Shown here piece after piece: positions 38,239 to 47,997 of a stretch of DNA of 64,000 nucleotides; position 1 is the first letter of the stretch; every line of letters begins with the position of its first letter. A program made the translations under genes and the position numbers. The stretch comes from Moraxella sp. GTDB lineage: Bacteria > Pseudomonadota > Gammaproteobacteria > Pseudomonadales > Moraxellaceae. The stretch covers positions 1-64,000 of the forward strand of contig NZ_JAUNDY010000007.1 of assembly GCF_030525845.1 (NCBI RefSeq), in the 5' to 3' direction. A model generated the notes under the pieces. It did not search any database. It was not told where the DNA came from and worked only from the letters and a program-made list of their open reading frames with translations.

Positions 38239-38959
38239 GTTACTAAACCGCAAGCGTGATTTGGTGCTTGCTCCGATTTATTATGCCCAAGCCAAAAGGG
38301 TTGCCAAAACCACCCTAAGATTGCCCGAGCCTGATGGCGAGCGGGTCAGGCGGTTCGGTGGGGATAATGCGGTGTCGCTTGCGATTTTTGGCGACAGTGC
38401 AGGGGCGGGCGTGGGCGTGGACAGTCAAGATGACGCTCCGCTTGGGCGGATTGGCAAGGGGCTTGCCGAACAAGGTTTGGGCGTCAATGCCGAGCTACAC
38501 GCCACCAGCGGACATACCAGTTTTGATTTACTCTACCGTTTGTATGCGATGGGTGCGTGTAGCTTTGATGTGGCGATTATCAGCATTGGGGTCAATGATG
38601 TCATCAAAGCCAGCTCCGATAAGGCGTGGGCGGACAATCTACACGCCATCATCGCCATCTTAAAACGCAAATTTGGCGTGTCGCACATTCTGTTTTTGAG
38701 TTTGCCCCCAATGCACCTAGCCCCAAGTTTGCCCACGCCCTTAAATGGCTTAATCGGACGGCGAGCGGCACAGTTAAGTGTGATTTTGGCAGACATTTGC
38801 CAAGCCTATCAAGGCGTGCATTATGTCAAAGATGAATTTGATAAAGTCAAGCTTGACCGCCAAGCGATGTTTGCCAAAGATGGCTTTCACCCAAGCAAGC
38901 TGACTTATGGGGTGTGGGCGGATACTTTGGTGGGGTGTGTTGCCAACTTATTAAAATAA
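38228..38959 (+). CDS. SGNH/GDSL hydrolase
   Basis: A 243-residue hydrolase. The nucleophile Ser is in AIFGDSAGAG, the oxyanion block in SIGVNDV, and the catalytic Asp-His pair in DGFHPSKLTYG, all in family order. Such enzymes deacetylate or hydrolyse esters of lipids or sugars; substrate unknown. No signal peptide is obvious. It overlaps coaBC and precedes a permease gene by 10 nt, forming an operon. Confidence 0.87.
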   Translation: MAIELLNRKRDLVLAPIYYAQAKRVAKTTLRLPEPDGERVRRFGGDNAVSLAIFGDSAGAGVGVDSQDDAPLGRIGKGLAEQGLGVNAELHATSGHTSFDLLYRLYAMGACSFDVAIISIGVNDVIKASSDKAWADNLHAIIAILKRKFGVSHILFLSLPPMHLAPSLPTPLNGLIGRRAAQLSVILADICQAYQGVHYVKDEFDKVKLDRQAMFAKDGFHPSKLTYGVWADTLVGCVANLLK

Positions 38960-38969
38960 AAGGACTTTT

Positions 38970-39725
38970 ATGAAATTTGAACTTTGGCTGATTCCCTTAT
39001 TTATCATTGCAAGCCTATTGCACGGCATTGCAGGAATGGGCTTTCCGCTCATTACCATTGGGGCGTTGTCGGGGGTCTATGGGCTAACCACTGCCATTGT
39101 GTTGGTGCTTGTGCCAACGGCGGTGCTTAATTTTATCGCTTGGGTCGGTGGCTCAGGCGGTGTGTGGCACAATGCTACATTTTATCTTAAAAAATATTGG
39201 TCGCTGGTATTGGTTTCTATTTTGGGTAGTGCATTAGGGGCGTATTTGCTTTTGGTGGTTAATTCTGCTTATCTGATGCTTGCCTTAGCGGTGGTGGTGT
39301 TGTGGTATGCCGTTACCAGTCTTATGGGTAAAAAAATCACCCTGCCCAATACCACGACATCGCTTATCGTCATTGGCTTTGTCGCAGGCGTGGTCGGTGG
39401 GGCAACCAATGCGATGTCGTCCGTGCTTTTGATGTATCTTTTGTCAATGACTGATGATAAGGATACGATTATTAAGGTGGGTAATTTGTGTTATTTTGTC
39501 AATAAAATTGTACAAGCCATTGTGTTAAAAGAAGTTTTGTTAGAAGTTCCTGTTCAAACTTGGACGATGATAATCGGCTTAACCGTGCTGTCGGTGCTTG
39601 GCATTGTCATCGGGGCAAGGCTTGGCAAACGCCTGCCGTCCGCCAAATTTCGTACGCTGATTTTATGGGTGCTGGTCGGGCTTGGGGTGAAGGTCGGTTG
39701 GCAGGGTGTGCAAGGGATTTTATAA
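38970..39725 (+). CDS. TauE/SafE-family membrane transporter
   Basis: A 251-residue integral membrane protein with about eight hydrophobic segments. It contains the repeat-like glycine-rich starts HGIAGMGFPLITIGAL and GFVAGVVGGATNAMSSVL typical of the TauE/SafE family of sulfite/organosulfonate exporters. Substrate cannot be read from sequence. AGGA lies before its ATG, 10 nt after the hydrolase gene. Confidence 0.88.
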   Translation: MKFELWLIPLFIIASLLHGIAGMGFPLITIGALSGVYGLTTAIVLVLVPTAVLNFIAWVGGSGGVWHNATFYLKKYWSLVLVSILGSALGAYLLLVVNSAYLMLALAVVVLWYAVTSLMGKKITLPNTTTSLIVIGFVAGVVGGATNAMSSVLLMYLLSMTDDKDTIIKVGNLCYFVNKIVQAIVLKEVLLEVPVQTWTMIIGLTVLSVLGIVIGARLGKRLPSAKFRTLILWVLVGLGVKVGWQGVQGIL

Positions 39726-39936
39726 ATTAAAATTGGATTGTTTGTAGGTTCATCGCATGAGCTGATGGGGGTATTTGATGGGCTGTTGGTCTTTGTTGTG
39801 TTAATGTACATATGTTGTAAATTTTGGGCATTTTGCCAAAAACCATTTGGAAAATTATCGAAAATGGTGTAATATTCCCAACAGTTGTACCGTGTGGTAC
39901 ATGATGTATTAATCTAAACAAAATTAAGGAAAAGCC

Positions 39937-41640
39937 ATGCAAAACTTTACCGTTCCCACTGACAGAGCTTGGGTCAAAACTTATAATGAAGCCAATCTTG
40001 ATTTAACGGTTAGTGTGCCAAATAACGTAAATTCCCTGCTAGATTCATTTGATGAAATTTTTAGGCTGCATGGCGATAAGGTAGCATTGACCTGCATGGG
40101 TGCTTCCATCACGTATCGTGAGCTTGACGTGTATAGCAGACAGATTGCCGCTTATTTGCAGTCGCTTGGGCTGGTGCAGGGCGATAAAGTCGCTGTGATG
40201 ATGCCAAACGTACTTCAATATCCGATGACAGTGATGGGGATTGTACGAGCCGGTATGACATTGGTAAATATCAATCCACTATATACGCCACATGAGCTTG
40301 AACACCAACTAAAAGACAGCGAAGCCAAAGCATTATTTATTGTGGAGAATTTTGCCCACACATTCGAAAAAGTCAGGGATAAGGGACAAGTTAAGCACAT
40401 TATCGTTGCCAGTATTGGCGACATGATGGGGTTAAAGGGTTTTGTGGTAAATTTGGTGGTGCGTCATGTCAAAAAAATGGTGCCTAGTTGGAATGTGCCA
40501 AATGCTGTGAGTTTTAAAGAGGCTTTAAACGCTGTCTCTGCCAGTCGCTATCAACGCCCCCAAGTGAGTCTTGATGACATTGCTGTCCTTCAATACACTG
40601 GCGGTACGACAGGCGTTGCCAAAGGGGCGATGCTTACCCACAAAAACCTCATCATCAACGTTGAGCAATGCATGACCTTTGTACATAAGGTATTCCCAGC
40701 GGATGAGGACTTGACAGGCAAGTATGTCGCCACCGCTTTGCCTTTGTATCACATCTTTTCGTTTACGGTGTCGATGCTTGCCATGAAAATGGGGTTTAGT
40801 TTGCTACTTATTACCAATGCTCGTGATTTTGATGCTCTGACCAAAGATTTTGCCAAGTACCGCCCCGTGTTTTTCCCTGCGGTCAACACTTTGTTTAACG
40901 CCCTTGCCAGCCACGAAGGTTTTAAATCACTTGACCACAGCAATCTACGCCTATCTTTGGGTGGCGGTATGTCGGTGCTACCTAGTACGGCGGCAGCTTG
41001 GGAGAGATTGACGGGTACATATATCGTAGAAGGTTATGGTTTGTCCGAGACATCGCCTGTGGCGACACTCAACCCACCGGGCAGTTATACAGGTAAAATT
41101 GGCGTGCCTTTCCCAAATACTGACGTGATTTTGCTCGATGATGATGGTAATGAAGTACCTATGGGTGAGGCTGGCGAGATTGCCATTAAAGGTCCTCAGG
41201 TCATGGCAGGCTACTGGAATCGCCCTGATGAAACCGCCAAAGTGATGACGGCTGATGGTTATTTTAAAACAGGCGACATCGGCATCATGGACGAGGCAGG
41301 TTTCTTTAAAATCGTTGACCGCAAAAAAGACATGATTTTGGTGTCAGGTTTTAACGTCTATCCCAACGAAGTCGAAGAAGTCATTACCGCTCACCCCAAA
41401 GTCTTGGAGTGTGGCGTGATTGGTATAACGGACGAATATAGTGGCGAGCTTGTTAAGGCGTTTATCGTCAAAAAAGACGACAGCCTAACCGAAAAAGAAA
41501 TCATCAAATGGGCAAAAGAAAACCTCACAGGCTATAAACGCCCAAAATACATTGAGTTTATCGATACTCTCCCCAAATCCAACGTAGGTAAGATTTTACG
41601 CAAAGATTTGCGAGAGCTAGAAGCCAATAAAAACAAATAA
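39937..41640 (+). CDS. fadD: Long-chain fatty acid-CoA ligase
   Basis: A 567-residue AMP-forming ligase. It has the AMP-binding motif YTGGTTGVAKGAMLTH, EGYGLSETSP, and the C-terminal DRKKDMILVSGFNVYPNEVEE. It activates fatty acids for beta-oxidation or phospholipid synthesis. AAGGA precedes the ATG; a terminator follows. Confidence 0.94.
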   Translation: MQNFTVPTDRAWVKTYNEANLDLTVSVPNNVNSLLDSFDEIFRLHGDKVALTCMGASITYRELDVYSRQIAAYLQSLGLVQGDKVAVMMPNVLQYPMTVMGIVRAGMTLVNINPLYTPHELEHQLKDSEAKALFIVENFAHTFEKVRDKGQVKHIIVASIGDMMGLKGFVVNLVVRHVKKMVPSWNVPNAVSFKEALNAVSASRYQRPQVSLDDIAVLQYTGGTTGVAKGAMLTHKNLIINVEQCMTFVHKVFPADEDLTGKYVATALPLYHIFSFTVSMLAMKMGFSLLLITNARDFDALTKDFAKYRPVFFPAVNTLFNALASHEGFKSLDHSNLRLSLGGGMSVLPSTAAAWERLTGTYIVEGYGLSETSPVATLNPPGSYTGKIGVPFPNTDVILLDDDGNEVPMGEAGEIAIKGPQVMAGYWNRPDETAKVMTADGYFKTGDIGIMDEAGFFKIVDRKKDMILVSGFNVYPNEVEEVITAHPKVLECGVIGITDEYSGELVKAFIVKKDDSLTEKEIIKWAKENLTGYKRPKYIEFIDTLPKSNVGKILRKDLRELEANKNK

Positions 41641-41646
41641 CTTCAC

Positions 41647-41672
41647 AAACCGCCTGATTTGGCGGTTTTTTA
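41647..41672. terminator. Terminator between fadD and the TPR glycosyltransferase
   Basis: AAACCGCC (41647-41654) pairs with GGCGGTTT (41661-41668), followed by TTTATT; probably works in both directions. Confidence 0.85.
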
Positions 41673-42962
41673 TTATGCCAGCGTTTTGGTTTGGATTTGC
41701 CAATGTTCGTGTTCAATTTTTTGGGTGTAAAAATACGGCAAATAAAGCTTAATGATGCGACGATTGTTTTGGGTTATCACGTCAGCTTCGTAGGAGCAAA
41801 TTGGGTGGTTGTGCTGATTAACCAGTTGCCATTGTACTCGTTTAGCATCGGAGTTGGTGACTTCGGCGATGACTGCTTTGGCGCGAGCATCAACCATGCC
41901 GATATGAAAATAGGGGATTTTTTCGATGTCGGACAACGGATAATCAGGATAGGGCAAACTGTCTTTTTCTAGTCTGACTTTGTCATGCACCAGCACGCTT
42001 TGATTGACCGTAACCCAAATGTGATTACGCAAAAATTGTTGGTCAATGGTTTTATTTAGGACGGTTAGGCTACCAAAATACACTTGCATGTCCTCTTTGA
42101 TGCTAGGAAATGCCCCTGTATAGCCACCCCACATGCCCGCCAAAATAAGTTCATTGTGGCAGACATCATCTCGCATGATGTGAAAAAATTTACCAGAATT
42201 TAGCCATTCATCAACCGCATAACGCTCTTTGTAAGAAAGTAGCGAATCTGCATCACGAATAATAAAGCAATGCACATTTTCATCTGCCAACACCAAAAAC
42301 CGCCAAAACAGCCCAGAAAATCCCAGCTCTTTTCGGTTAACCTTGATGATTTGGGCGTGATACTGAGCAAGTCGTCTAAGTACATGACCAGGTACGCTAT
42401 CATCGACATAAAAACGGCACGTCCATTCAGGATAGATGTGCGGAGCTAGGGTGGCGTTGATGACTGCTACCTCACAGTAGCGAGGATTTGCCCCAAAAAG
42501 TGAGTAGGCGATGATGTTTTTGGATTTGTCAGGGTGTAGACCTTTATGAGGGAGCGTGGGTAGGGGTAGGGGTAGGGGTTTGTGTTGTAGGGCGGATTTC
42601 TTTTTATCTGCCATGCTTTTTTTGGCGTAAAAGTAAGCTTCCTCATTACGGTTTAGTTGTCCGCACACCGATACCAATGTATCATAAATAGTATATTTGG
42701 GTTGGTCAGGACGGTAAGGCGTGTTGTCATAATGTGTGAGGGCTTTTTGTAGATAGTCATAAGCCTCTTTATACCTACCAAGCTGACTTTCTGCATATGC
42801 TAAGTCGCTCAGCATAATGGGGTGGTTGGGCAGTAGTTTTAATCCTTGTTCTGTCAAAATTCGTTTGGCAAGTGGGTAATCATGAGCATCTAAGGCATGA
42901 CGAACTCTGTGGGCGATGGCGGTTAGCTGATGGTTTAATGTGGCAAAGTCGTGATTATCCAT
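41673..42962 (-). CDS. TPR-containing glycosyltransferase-like protein
   Basis: A 429-residue protein. Residues ~10-110 look like TPR repeats (AKRILTEQGLKLLPNHPIML, LGRYKEAYDYLQKAL). A linker of alternating Pro-Leu (KPLPLPLPTLP) follows. The C-terminal domain has a DxD-like motif in CFIIRDADSLLSYKER and MWGGYTGAF, as in nucleotide-sugar-dependent transferases. No signal peptide. The Pro-Leu linker is encoded by a hexanucleotide repeat (see 42558-42578). Role in surface glycan synthesis is plausible but unproven. Confidence 0.65.
   Translation of the reverse strand: MDNHDFATLNHQLTAIAHRVRHALDAHDYPLAKRILTEQGLKLLPNHPIMLSDLAYAESQLGRYKEAYDYLQKALTHYDNTPYRPDQPKYTIYDTLVSVCGQLNRNEEAYFYAKKSMADKKKSALQHKPLPLPLPTLPHKGLHPDKSKNIIAYSLFGANPRYCEVAVINATLAPHIYPEWTCRFYVDDSVPGHVLRRLAQYHAQIIKVNRKELGFSGLFWRFLVLADENVHCFIIRDADSLLSYKERYAVDEWLNSGKFFHIMRDDVCHNELILAGMWGGYTGAFPSIKEDMQVYFGSLTVLNKTIDQQFLRNHIWVTVNQSVLVHDKVRLEKDSLPYPDYPLSDIEKIPYFHIGMVDARAKAVIAEVTNSDAKRVQWQLVNQHNHPICSYEADVITQNNRRIIKLYLPYFYTQKIEHEHWQIQTKTLA
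42558..42578 (+). repeat. TAGGGG hexanucleotide repeat, G-quadruplex-capable
   Basis: On the plus strand GGG is followed by three TAGGGG units, giving four runs of at least three G separated by TA. It lies within the TPR/glycosyltransferase gene and encodes Pro-Leu repeats. The plus strand is the template strand of the gene. Confidence 0.75.
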
Positions 42963-43095
42963 AACGAAGTAAGAAGTGAGTATTTAGCCTATTATAGCAA
43001 GAATTTTGTGTGTTTTTTGGGTCGTTTGAGGGGAAAATTTTGCCCTTTGACAAAAAACTTGCTACAATGCGTTTTATTTTGACAAGATGAGAGCC

Positions 43096-43812
43096 ATGCG
43101 ACACAACAACCGAGCCCTAAACGAACTTCGTCCCATTTCATTCACTCGCCACTACACCAAACACGCCGAAGGGTCGGTGCTGGTGTGCTATGGCGATACC
43201 AAAGTTTTGTGTAATGTCAGTATTGAGGCAGGTGTACCCCGCTGGCTCAAAGGTCAGGGTCAAGGCTGGCTGACCGCCGAATACGGCATGCTCCCTAGAG
43301 CCACAGGCACTCGCACACAACGTGAAGCGACGAAGGGCAAGCAATCAGGACGCACGATGGAGATTCAGCGTCTGATTGGGCGTTCTTTGCGTGCGATGGT
43401 TGATTTGAGTAAACTTGGCGAAAACACCATTTATGTAGACTGTGATGTCATTCAAGCGGATGGTGGTACTCGTACTGCCAGTATCACAGGTTCGGCGGTG
43501 GCACTCATTGATGCCTTAGAAGCCTTACAACGAGATAAAAAGCTCACTACCGACCCCTTGATTGGGCTGGTGGGAGCGGTATCGGTTGGTATCAAAGACG
43601 GTCAGGCGTATTTGGATTTGGATTATAGTGAGGATTCAACTTGCGATACTGATTTGAACGTGGTAATGACGCAGGCGGGCGGATTTATTGAAATTCAAGG
43701 CACGGCAGAGGACAAGCATTTTACTCGTGAACAGGCAAATGCCATGCTTGACCTTGCCGAACATGGCATTAAAGAGATTTTTGAAGCCCAAAAACAGGCA
43801 CTTGGCTGGTAA
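43096..43812 (+). CDS. rph: Ribonuclease PH
   Basis: A 238-residue phosphorolytic 3' exonuclease that trims tRNA precursors. [20 protein letters not shown], then [17 protein letters not shown] and the [12 protein letters not shown] segment identify it. ATG 43096 is preferred over 43087, where the product would gain three residues. The stop overlaps the next ATG (TAATG). Confidence 0.96.
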   Translation: MRHNNRALNELRPISFTRHYTKHAEGSVLVCYGDTKVLCNVSIEAGVPRWLKGQGQGWLTAEYGMLPRATGTRTQREATKGKQSGRTMEIQRLIGRSLRAMVDLSKLGENTIYVDCDVIQADGGTRTASITGSAVALIDALEALQRDKKLTTDPLIGLVGAVSVGIKDGQAYLDLDYSEDSTCDTDLNVVMTQAGGFIEIQGTAEDKHFTREQANAMLDLAEHGIKEIFEAQKQALGW

Positions 43813-44264
43813 TGCTAAAAGTCATCGATGATGGCGTGCTGATTACGCTAAATGGCACGCCCAAAAATACGCTGTACTGGTTTTCGTTGGGACTGCTGGC
43901 TTTGGCGGTGGTCGTGGCGGTGGTGGCGATGGTTGCCCCTGTTCAGATAACCATTGGGTTCATGGCGGTGTTTGCGGTGCTGATTTTTATTTTTAATCTC
44001 TATAAAAACCGCCAAAAATACCAAAGCGACATCGTCAGCGGTCAAATTGCTATCAAAAATCGTGCGTTTGTCTTTGAGGGGCGAACCATCAAGCTTAGTG
44101 AGCAAGCATATATTCATTTGACGGATAATAAACTCATCATCAAAGATTTGGGTAGGACATGGCACATTAGTGGCTTTGACGATGTCAAAGAATGCCACGT
44201 CGCCCAATCGGTCTTGGAGGGTAAAGCCCTAGAAAAGCAAGAAAGAGCGATACGGATTTTGTAG
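43812..44264 (+). CDS. Two-helix membrane protein of unknown function
   Basis: A 150-residue protein with two hydrophobic helices (residues ~20-40 and 45-62) followed by a soluble beta-rich domain (residues ~70-150). I do not recognise it. Its ATG overlaps the rph stop by one base, so it is co-translated with rph. Short gap to the convergent cmoB. Confidence 0.65.
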   Translation: MLKVIDDGVLITLNGTPKNTLYWFSLGLLALAVVVAVVAMVAPVQITIGFMAVFAVLIFIFNLYKNRQKYQSDIVSGQIAIKNRAFVFEGRTIKLSEQAYIHLTDNKLIIKDLGRTWHISGFDDVKECHVAQSVLEGKALEKQERAIRIL

Positions 44265-44269
44265 TTGGT

Positions 44270-45292
44270 TTATTTTTTGGCAATCATCACCGCTCTTTTT
44301 GGGCGTGGATAACCTTCCACCGTTTTGGCACTATCATTCGGGTCTAAAAAATCTTGTAAAGAATGATAACCCATCCACTCGGTTGCCCGTTGTTCATCGG
44401 TGGTGGTAATATTAACATCCACGCATTTAATGTCTTTAAAGCCAACTTTTTCAAGCCATAATGTTAAAGCAGGCACAGACGGTAAGCAATAGACATTATT
44501 CATCATCGCATATCTGTCTTTTGGCACAAGCACGGTATTTTCATTGCCGTCCACCACCAAAGTTTCTAAGACCAATTCTCCGCCTTTGACCAATTGGGCT
44601 TTTAATTGCTCCAAACATTCAAAAGGCGATTTACGGTGATACAGCACCCCCATACAAAATACCGTATGAAATAAATCGCCTTGTGGTAATTGCTCCAATC
44701 CCACGGGAATAAAATGAATGCGGTTTAAAATGGGGTTTGGATTATTGCCACCTAATAACTTTTTAATTGCCATAAATTGATAATAAAACAAACAAGACGG
44801 GTCAATCACCATCACCGTTTTGGCATTTTCGCCAAGCATTCTAAAACCGTGATAACCCGAGCCACCACCAACATCAAGCACCCGTTTGTCCTTTAAATCG
44901 CTGATATGCGGTAAGACCCTATCCCATTTAAAATCACTTCGCCATTCGGTGTCAATATGGATATGGTTGTCATCACCCCCAAAATAAAAGCCGCCCTTTC
45001 GCCAAGGCATTAGGGTTTTTAATAAGGCTTCACTCTTTTTTAATTCAGCGATATTAAAATCAATATGAGCGGTAATGTTACTGGCGTTTAAATCAATATT
45101 ATTAACTTCTAATACTGGCAATTTGTCCACCGCCGATTCAAAATAAGTGGCATTGGCATAGCGTTCTTTATTTTTGATATGAGCTATCCATTCTGGTAAA
45201 TTTTTTAACCAGTCATTGGCGATTGGGTGTTTTTGACTTAACGATAAAAGTTCTAAATATAAGGCTTGTTCGGCTTGGAAAATGGTGTTCAT
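44270..45292 (-). CDS. cmoB: tRNA U34 carboxymethyltransferase CmoB
   Basis: CmoB uses carboxy-SAM from CmoA to carboxymethylate 5-hydroxyuridine at tRNA position 34. The 340-residue protein has WRKGGF, DTEWRSDFKWDRV, and the SAM site VLDVGGGSGYHGFRMLG; FCMGVLYHRKSP is diagnostic. ATG 45292 is used. cmoA lies about 1.3 kb upstream, separated by a toxin-antitoxin locus and yqhA. Confidence 0.96.
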   Translation of the reverse strand: MNTIFQAEQALYLELLSLSQKHPIANDWLKNLPEWIAHIKNKERYANATYFESAVDKLPVLEVNNIDLNASNITAHIDFNIAELKKSEALLKTLMPWRKGGFYFGGDDNHIHIDTEWRSDFKWDRVLPHISDLKDKRVLDVGGGSGYHGFRMLGENAKTVMVIDPSCLFYYQFMAIKKLLGGNNPNPILNRIHFIPVGLEQLPQGDLFHTVFCMGVLYHRKSPFECLEQLKAQLVKGGELVLETLVVDGNENTVLVPKDRYAMMNNVYCLPSVPALTLWLEKVGFKDIKCVDVNITTTDEQRATEWMGYHSLQDFLDPNDSAKTVEGYPRPKRAVMIAKK

Positions 45293-45318
45293 TTTATCAA
45301 TTATCAAATTATAAGTTG

Positions 45319-45750
45319 TTAAAGTTGAAATTCAAAAGGGTTAATAAATTTAACACCCGTATCGTCAATATGTTTGGTATTACGAGTTACCAAAATCAAA
45401 TCGTGAACAATGGCGGTAGCACACAGCTGTTTATCCACAGGGTTTTGTGGATTTTTTGCCATTAGATTGCCCTAAACTTTGGTACAATCCAAATCAAAAT
45501 CCAATGCCAAATGCTCAATTGGTTTTAATTCTTTATCATACCAAGATTGAATTAGTTTGGCTTGTGTAACATCGCCACGATTTTGTAAATAAGTAATACC
45601 CTTCAACACTTCGCCAAAAACGATACTACTCAATAAGATTTTATAGCCATTATCATTGACAAATTGATGAAAATTTAGCACATTTTGACTGGGGTTTTTC
45701 TTTCTTAATTCACTAATCACATTAGTATCATACAAATACACTTTATTCAC
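45319..45750 (-). pseudogene. vapC: VapC-type PIN toxin broken by an in-frame TAG
   Basis: From the GTG at 45750, overlapping the antitoxin stop, the frame reads YLYDTNVISELRKK and FGEVLKG, the first two acidic motifs of PIN RNases. It stops at TAG (45474-45472) right after DCTKV. The same frame continues for 50 more codons (GNLMAKNPQNPVDKQLCATA, then LVTRNTKHID) to a TAA at 45321-45319, giving the missing PIN C-terminus with its third acidic site. PIN proteins usually have Trp at this point; TGG to TAG explains the stop. The truncated 92-residue product is unlikely to be active. Confidence 0.85.
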
Positions 45751-45988
45751 CCCAATCAATTTCACGATTGCCTGTATCTATATAATCTCGAACAAAAAAA
45801 TCTTCATTATCATTAGCCTTTGGTAATTTTTCTAAGGCTTGATTAAAGGGCGGTAATTCATTTTTTCTAATGATATATTTCTTTTCATCAAATGCCATAA
45901 TGGATAATTCTTCCCCCATTTCTTTGGCAAAGTTTTTTAATTGCTCTACAAAGCTGTCATTCATTTTAACAAGATATTGAGTTGTCAT
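45743..45988 (-). CDS. Antitoxin partner of the VapC-type pseudogene
   Basis: An 81-residue protein upstream of and overlapping vapC, in the usual antitoxin-first order. It begins MTTQYLVKMNDSFVEQLKNF. The C-terminal part (ELPPFNQALEKLPKANDNED) is acidic and probably the toxin-binding tail. No clear DNA-binding fold can be assigned from sequence alone. Frame intact. Confidence 0.7.
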   Translation of the reverse strand: MTTQYLVKMNDSFVEQLKNFAKEMGEELSIMAFDEKKYIIRKNELPPFNQALEKLPKANDNEDFFVRDYIDTGNREIDWGE

Positions 45989-45997
45989 AACTTCCCC

Positions 45998-46552
45998 TTA
46001 ATGACCAGAAACATTATGCAATAATTTATCGGTATAAGCAATCGCAATCGCCGATGCTAAAAATCCCAAATGGAGCAATAACTGCCATTTCATGGTCGCC
46101 TCACTCATATTGGCAGCGTTAATAAAAGTTTGAAGCATATGAATGCTAGAAATACTAATAATCGCCATGGAGAGTTTGACCTTTAACACGGATGCATTGA
46201 CGTGGTTTAGCCATTCGGGTTGGTCGGGGTGGTCGTCCACATTGAGCCGAGAGACAAAAGTTTCATAGCCACCGACAATGACCATCACGAGCAAATTGGC
46301 AATCATCACCACATCAATAAGACCAAGCACCGCTAGCATGATGGTGTTTTCGTCCATTTGTCCTAAGTTCACAATCAAATGCCATAGCGATTTTAAAAAC
46401 TTATAAGCATAAATGGCTTGCACGACAATCAATCCCAAATAAATGGGTAATTGTAACCAACGGCTGGCAAATATCACTTTGGCAAAAATACTTTGGCGAC
46501 TTTCAATGCCGATGGCGGTGCTTTCGATGTCGGTATTTGGATTGGTTGGCAT
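45998..46552 (-). CDS. yqhA: UPF0114/YqhA-family membrane protein
   Basis: A 184-residue protein with about four hydrophobic segments. [20 protein letters not shown] near residue 32 and [20 protein letters not shown] (after ~75) are family hallmarks of UPF0114. Function unknown. It lies 9 nt upstream of the antitoxin gene and 25 nt downstream of cmoA. Confidence 0.88.
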   Translation of the reverse strand: MPTNPNTDIESTAIGIESRQSIFAKVIFASRWLQLPIYLGLIVVQAIYAYKFLKSLWHLIVNLGQMDENTIMLAVLGLIDVVMIANLLVMVIVGGYETFVSRLNVDDHPDQPEWLNHVNASVLKVKLSMAIISISSIHMLQTFINAANMSEATMKWQLLLHLGFLASAIAIAYTDKLLHNVSGH

Positions 46553-46577
46553 AAATATTCCTTAAAATATAAATTAG

Positions 46578-47339
46578 TTATTTAAAGCTGATGATTGAGA
46601 TGAAATTTAAAAACCGAAACCAAGTCATTTGTCTTTCAAAACCAGCCTGTTTTAATCGCTCATGATGGGCTTGTTCGCTGTCGGTAATTAACACATTCTC
46701 TAAGGCATTTCTTTTGCCGCTGATTTCTAATTCGCTATACCCATTGGCTCTTTTAAAATCATAATAGCGTTCGGTGAGCCATGCATTATCTTGTTCGTCT
46801 ATCAAATGGGTTTTTTCGCTTAATATTAAAATGCCGCCTTTGGCTAAGGCTTTGTGGCATTTTTTTAATAAATCCAAGCGTTTTTCTGGGGCTAAAAATT
46901 GCAAAGTTAAATTAAGCACAATCATATCGCATTCTTGCAAGTCTAATTCACAAATATCCGCCAAAATAAAGTCAATGTGATGATTGGGATAATGAGTGTT
47001 CAATACCGTTTTGGCTTTATTAATCATTGGGGCGGAAATATCCACCGCCAAAATTTCTAATTCATCGGCATTAAATTTATCCGCCAACGCAAAACTGACC
47101 GCCCCCAAAGAAGTTCCCAAATCATAAATACGGCTAACCTTTTGCCCATCGGCATTCGTCTGACGATAAGCACAATGACGGCGAGCAAAAATGGGGAGCA
47201 TGGCGAGCATTTGCCCATAACCTGGTACGCTACGGCGAATCATATCAGGAAAGCAAGCAACCACTTCTTCATCAAAAGAAAAGCGGGCGGATTTGTCAAG
47301 GGGGGTGGTAAATAGGGTGTCGTGATGGGAGCTGGTCAT
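46578..47339 (-). CDS. cmoA: Carboxy-SAM synthase CmoA
   Basis: CmoA makes carboxy-S-adenosylmethionine from SAM and prephenate. The 253-residue protein has [20 protein letters not shown], the SAM loop [15 protein letters not shown], and [12 protein letters not shown], all characteristic. Upstream of yqhA, the broken toxin-antitoxin pair and cmoB on the same strand. Confidence 0.96.
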   Translation of the reverse strand: MTSSHHDTLFTTPLDKSARFSFDEEVVACFPDMIRRSVPGYGQMLAMLPIFARRHCAYRQTNADGQKVSRIYDLGTSLGAVSFALADKFNADELEILAVDISAPMINKAKTVLNTHYPNHHIDFILADICELDLQECDMIVLNLTLQFLAPEKRLDLLKKCHKALAKGGILILSEKTHLIDEQDNAWLTERYYDFKRANGYSELEISGKRNALENVLITDSEQAHHERLKQAGFERQMTWFRFLNFISIISFK

Positions 47340-47408
47340 TTTATTATTTTACAAATCAAAATTTTTTTGCTATTTTACCATTTTTAGGCAAAAACGATAG
47401 GTTTTTTT

Positions 47409-47924
47409 ATGCAGAGTATTGTACTTGGTGGGGGCTGTTTTTGGTGTGTAGAAGCGGTGTTTTCGGCGATTGATGGTGTGCAAAGTGCCATCAGTGGCTA
47501 CATGGGAGGTGAGGCACAGACGGCAAATTATGAGGCGGTTTGCACAGGCGAGAGCGAGCATGTCGAGGTGGTAAAAATTACCTTTGATGAACAAGTTATT
47601 GATTTGTATGAAATTTTAACTGTATTTTTTGCCATGCATGACCCTACCACCCTAAACCGTCAGGGCAATGATATTGGCACGCAGTACGCTTCTGTTATTT
47701 TTGTCAATGATGAACAAGAGACCATTGCCAAGCAAAAATTAGACGAATTAAAGCAACAAGGCATTCATGCTGTAACGCACATTTTGCCTGTACAAGAATT
47801 TTATCCTGCTGAAAATTATCATCAACAATTTTTTGTGAGTAACCCAAGCCAGCCTTATTGTCATTTTGTGATTTTGCCAAAAATGATGAAGTTAAAAACA
47901 GAGTTTGGACATCTGTTGCGATAG
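47409..47924 (+). CDS. msrA: Peptide methionine (S)-S-oxide reductase
   Basis: A 171-residue MsrA that repairs methionine sulfoxide. The catalytic motif GGCFWCVEAVF and GYMGGEAQTANYEAV are present, as is GTQYASVIF. A single-domain MsrA without a fused MsrB. It adds to the oxidative-stress genes in the window. Confidence 0.97.
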   Translation: MQSIVLGGGCFWCVEAVFSAIDGVQSAISGYMGGEAQTANYEAVCTGESEHVEVVKITFDEQVIDLYEILTVFFAMHDPTTLNRQGNDIGTQYASVIFVNDEQETIAKQKLDELKQQGIHAVTHILPVQEFYPAENYHQQFFVSNPSQPYCHFVILPKMMKLKTEFGHLLR

Positions 47925-47997
47925 AGTGTTACCAAAAGTTACTTTTATCTTGGATAAAAATCCGCTATCATGTTCAATTTTAGCTTAGAGAATTTCG

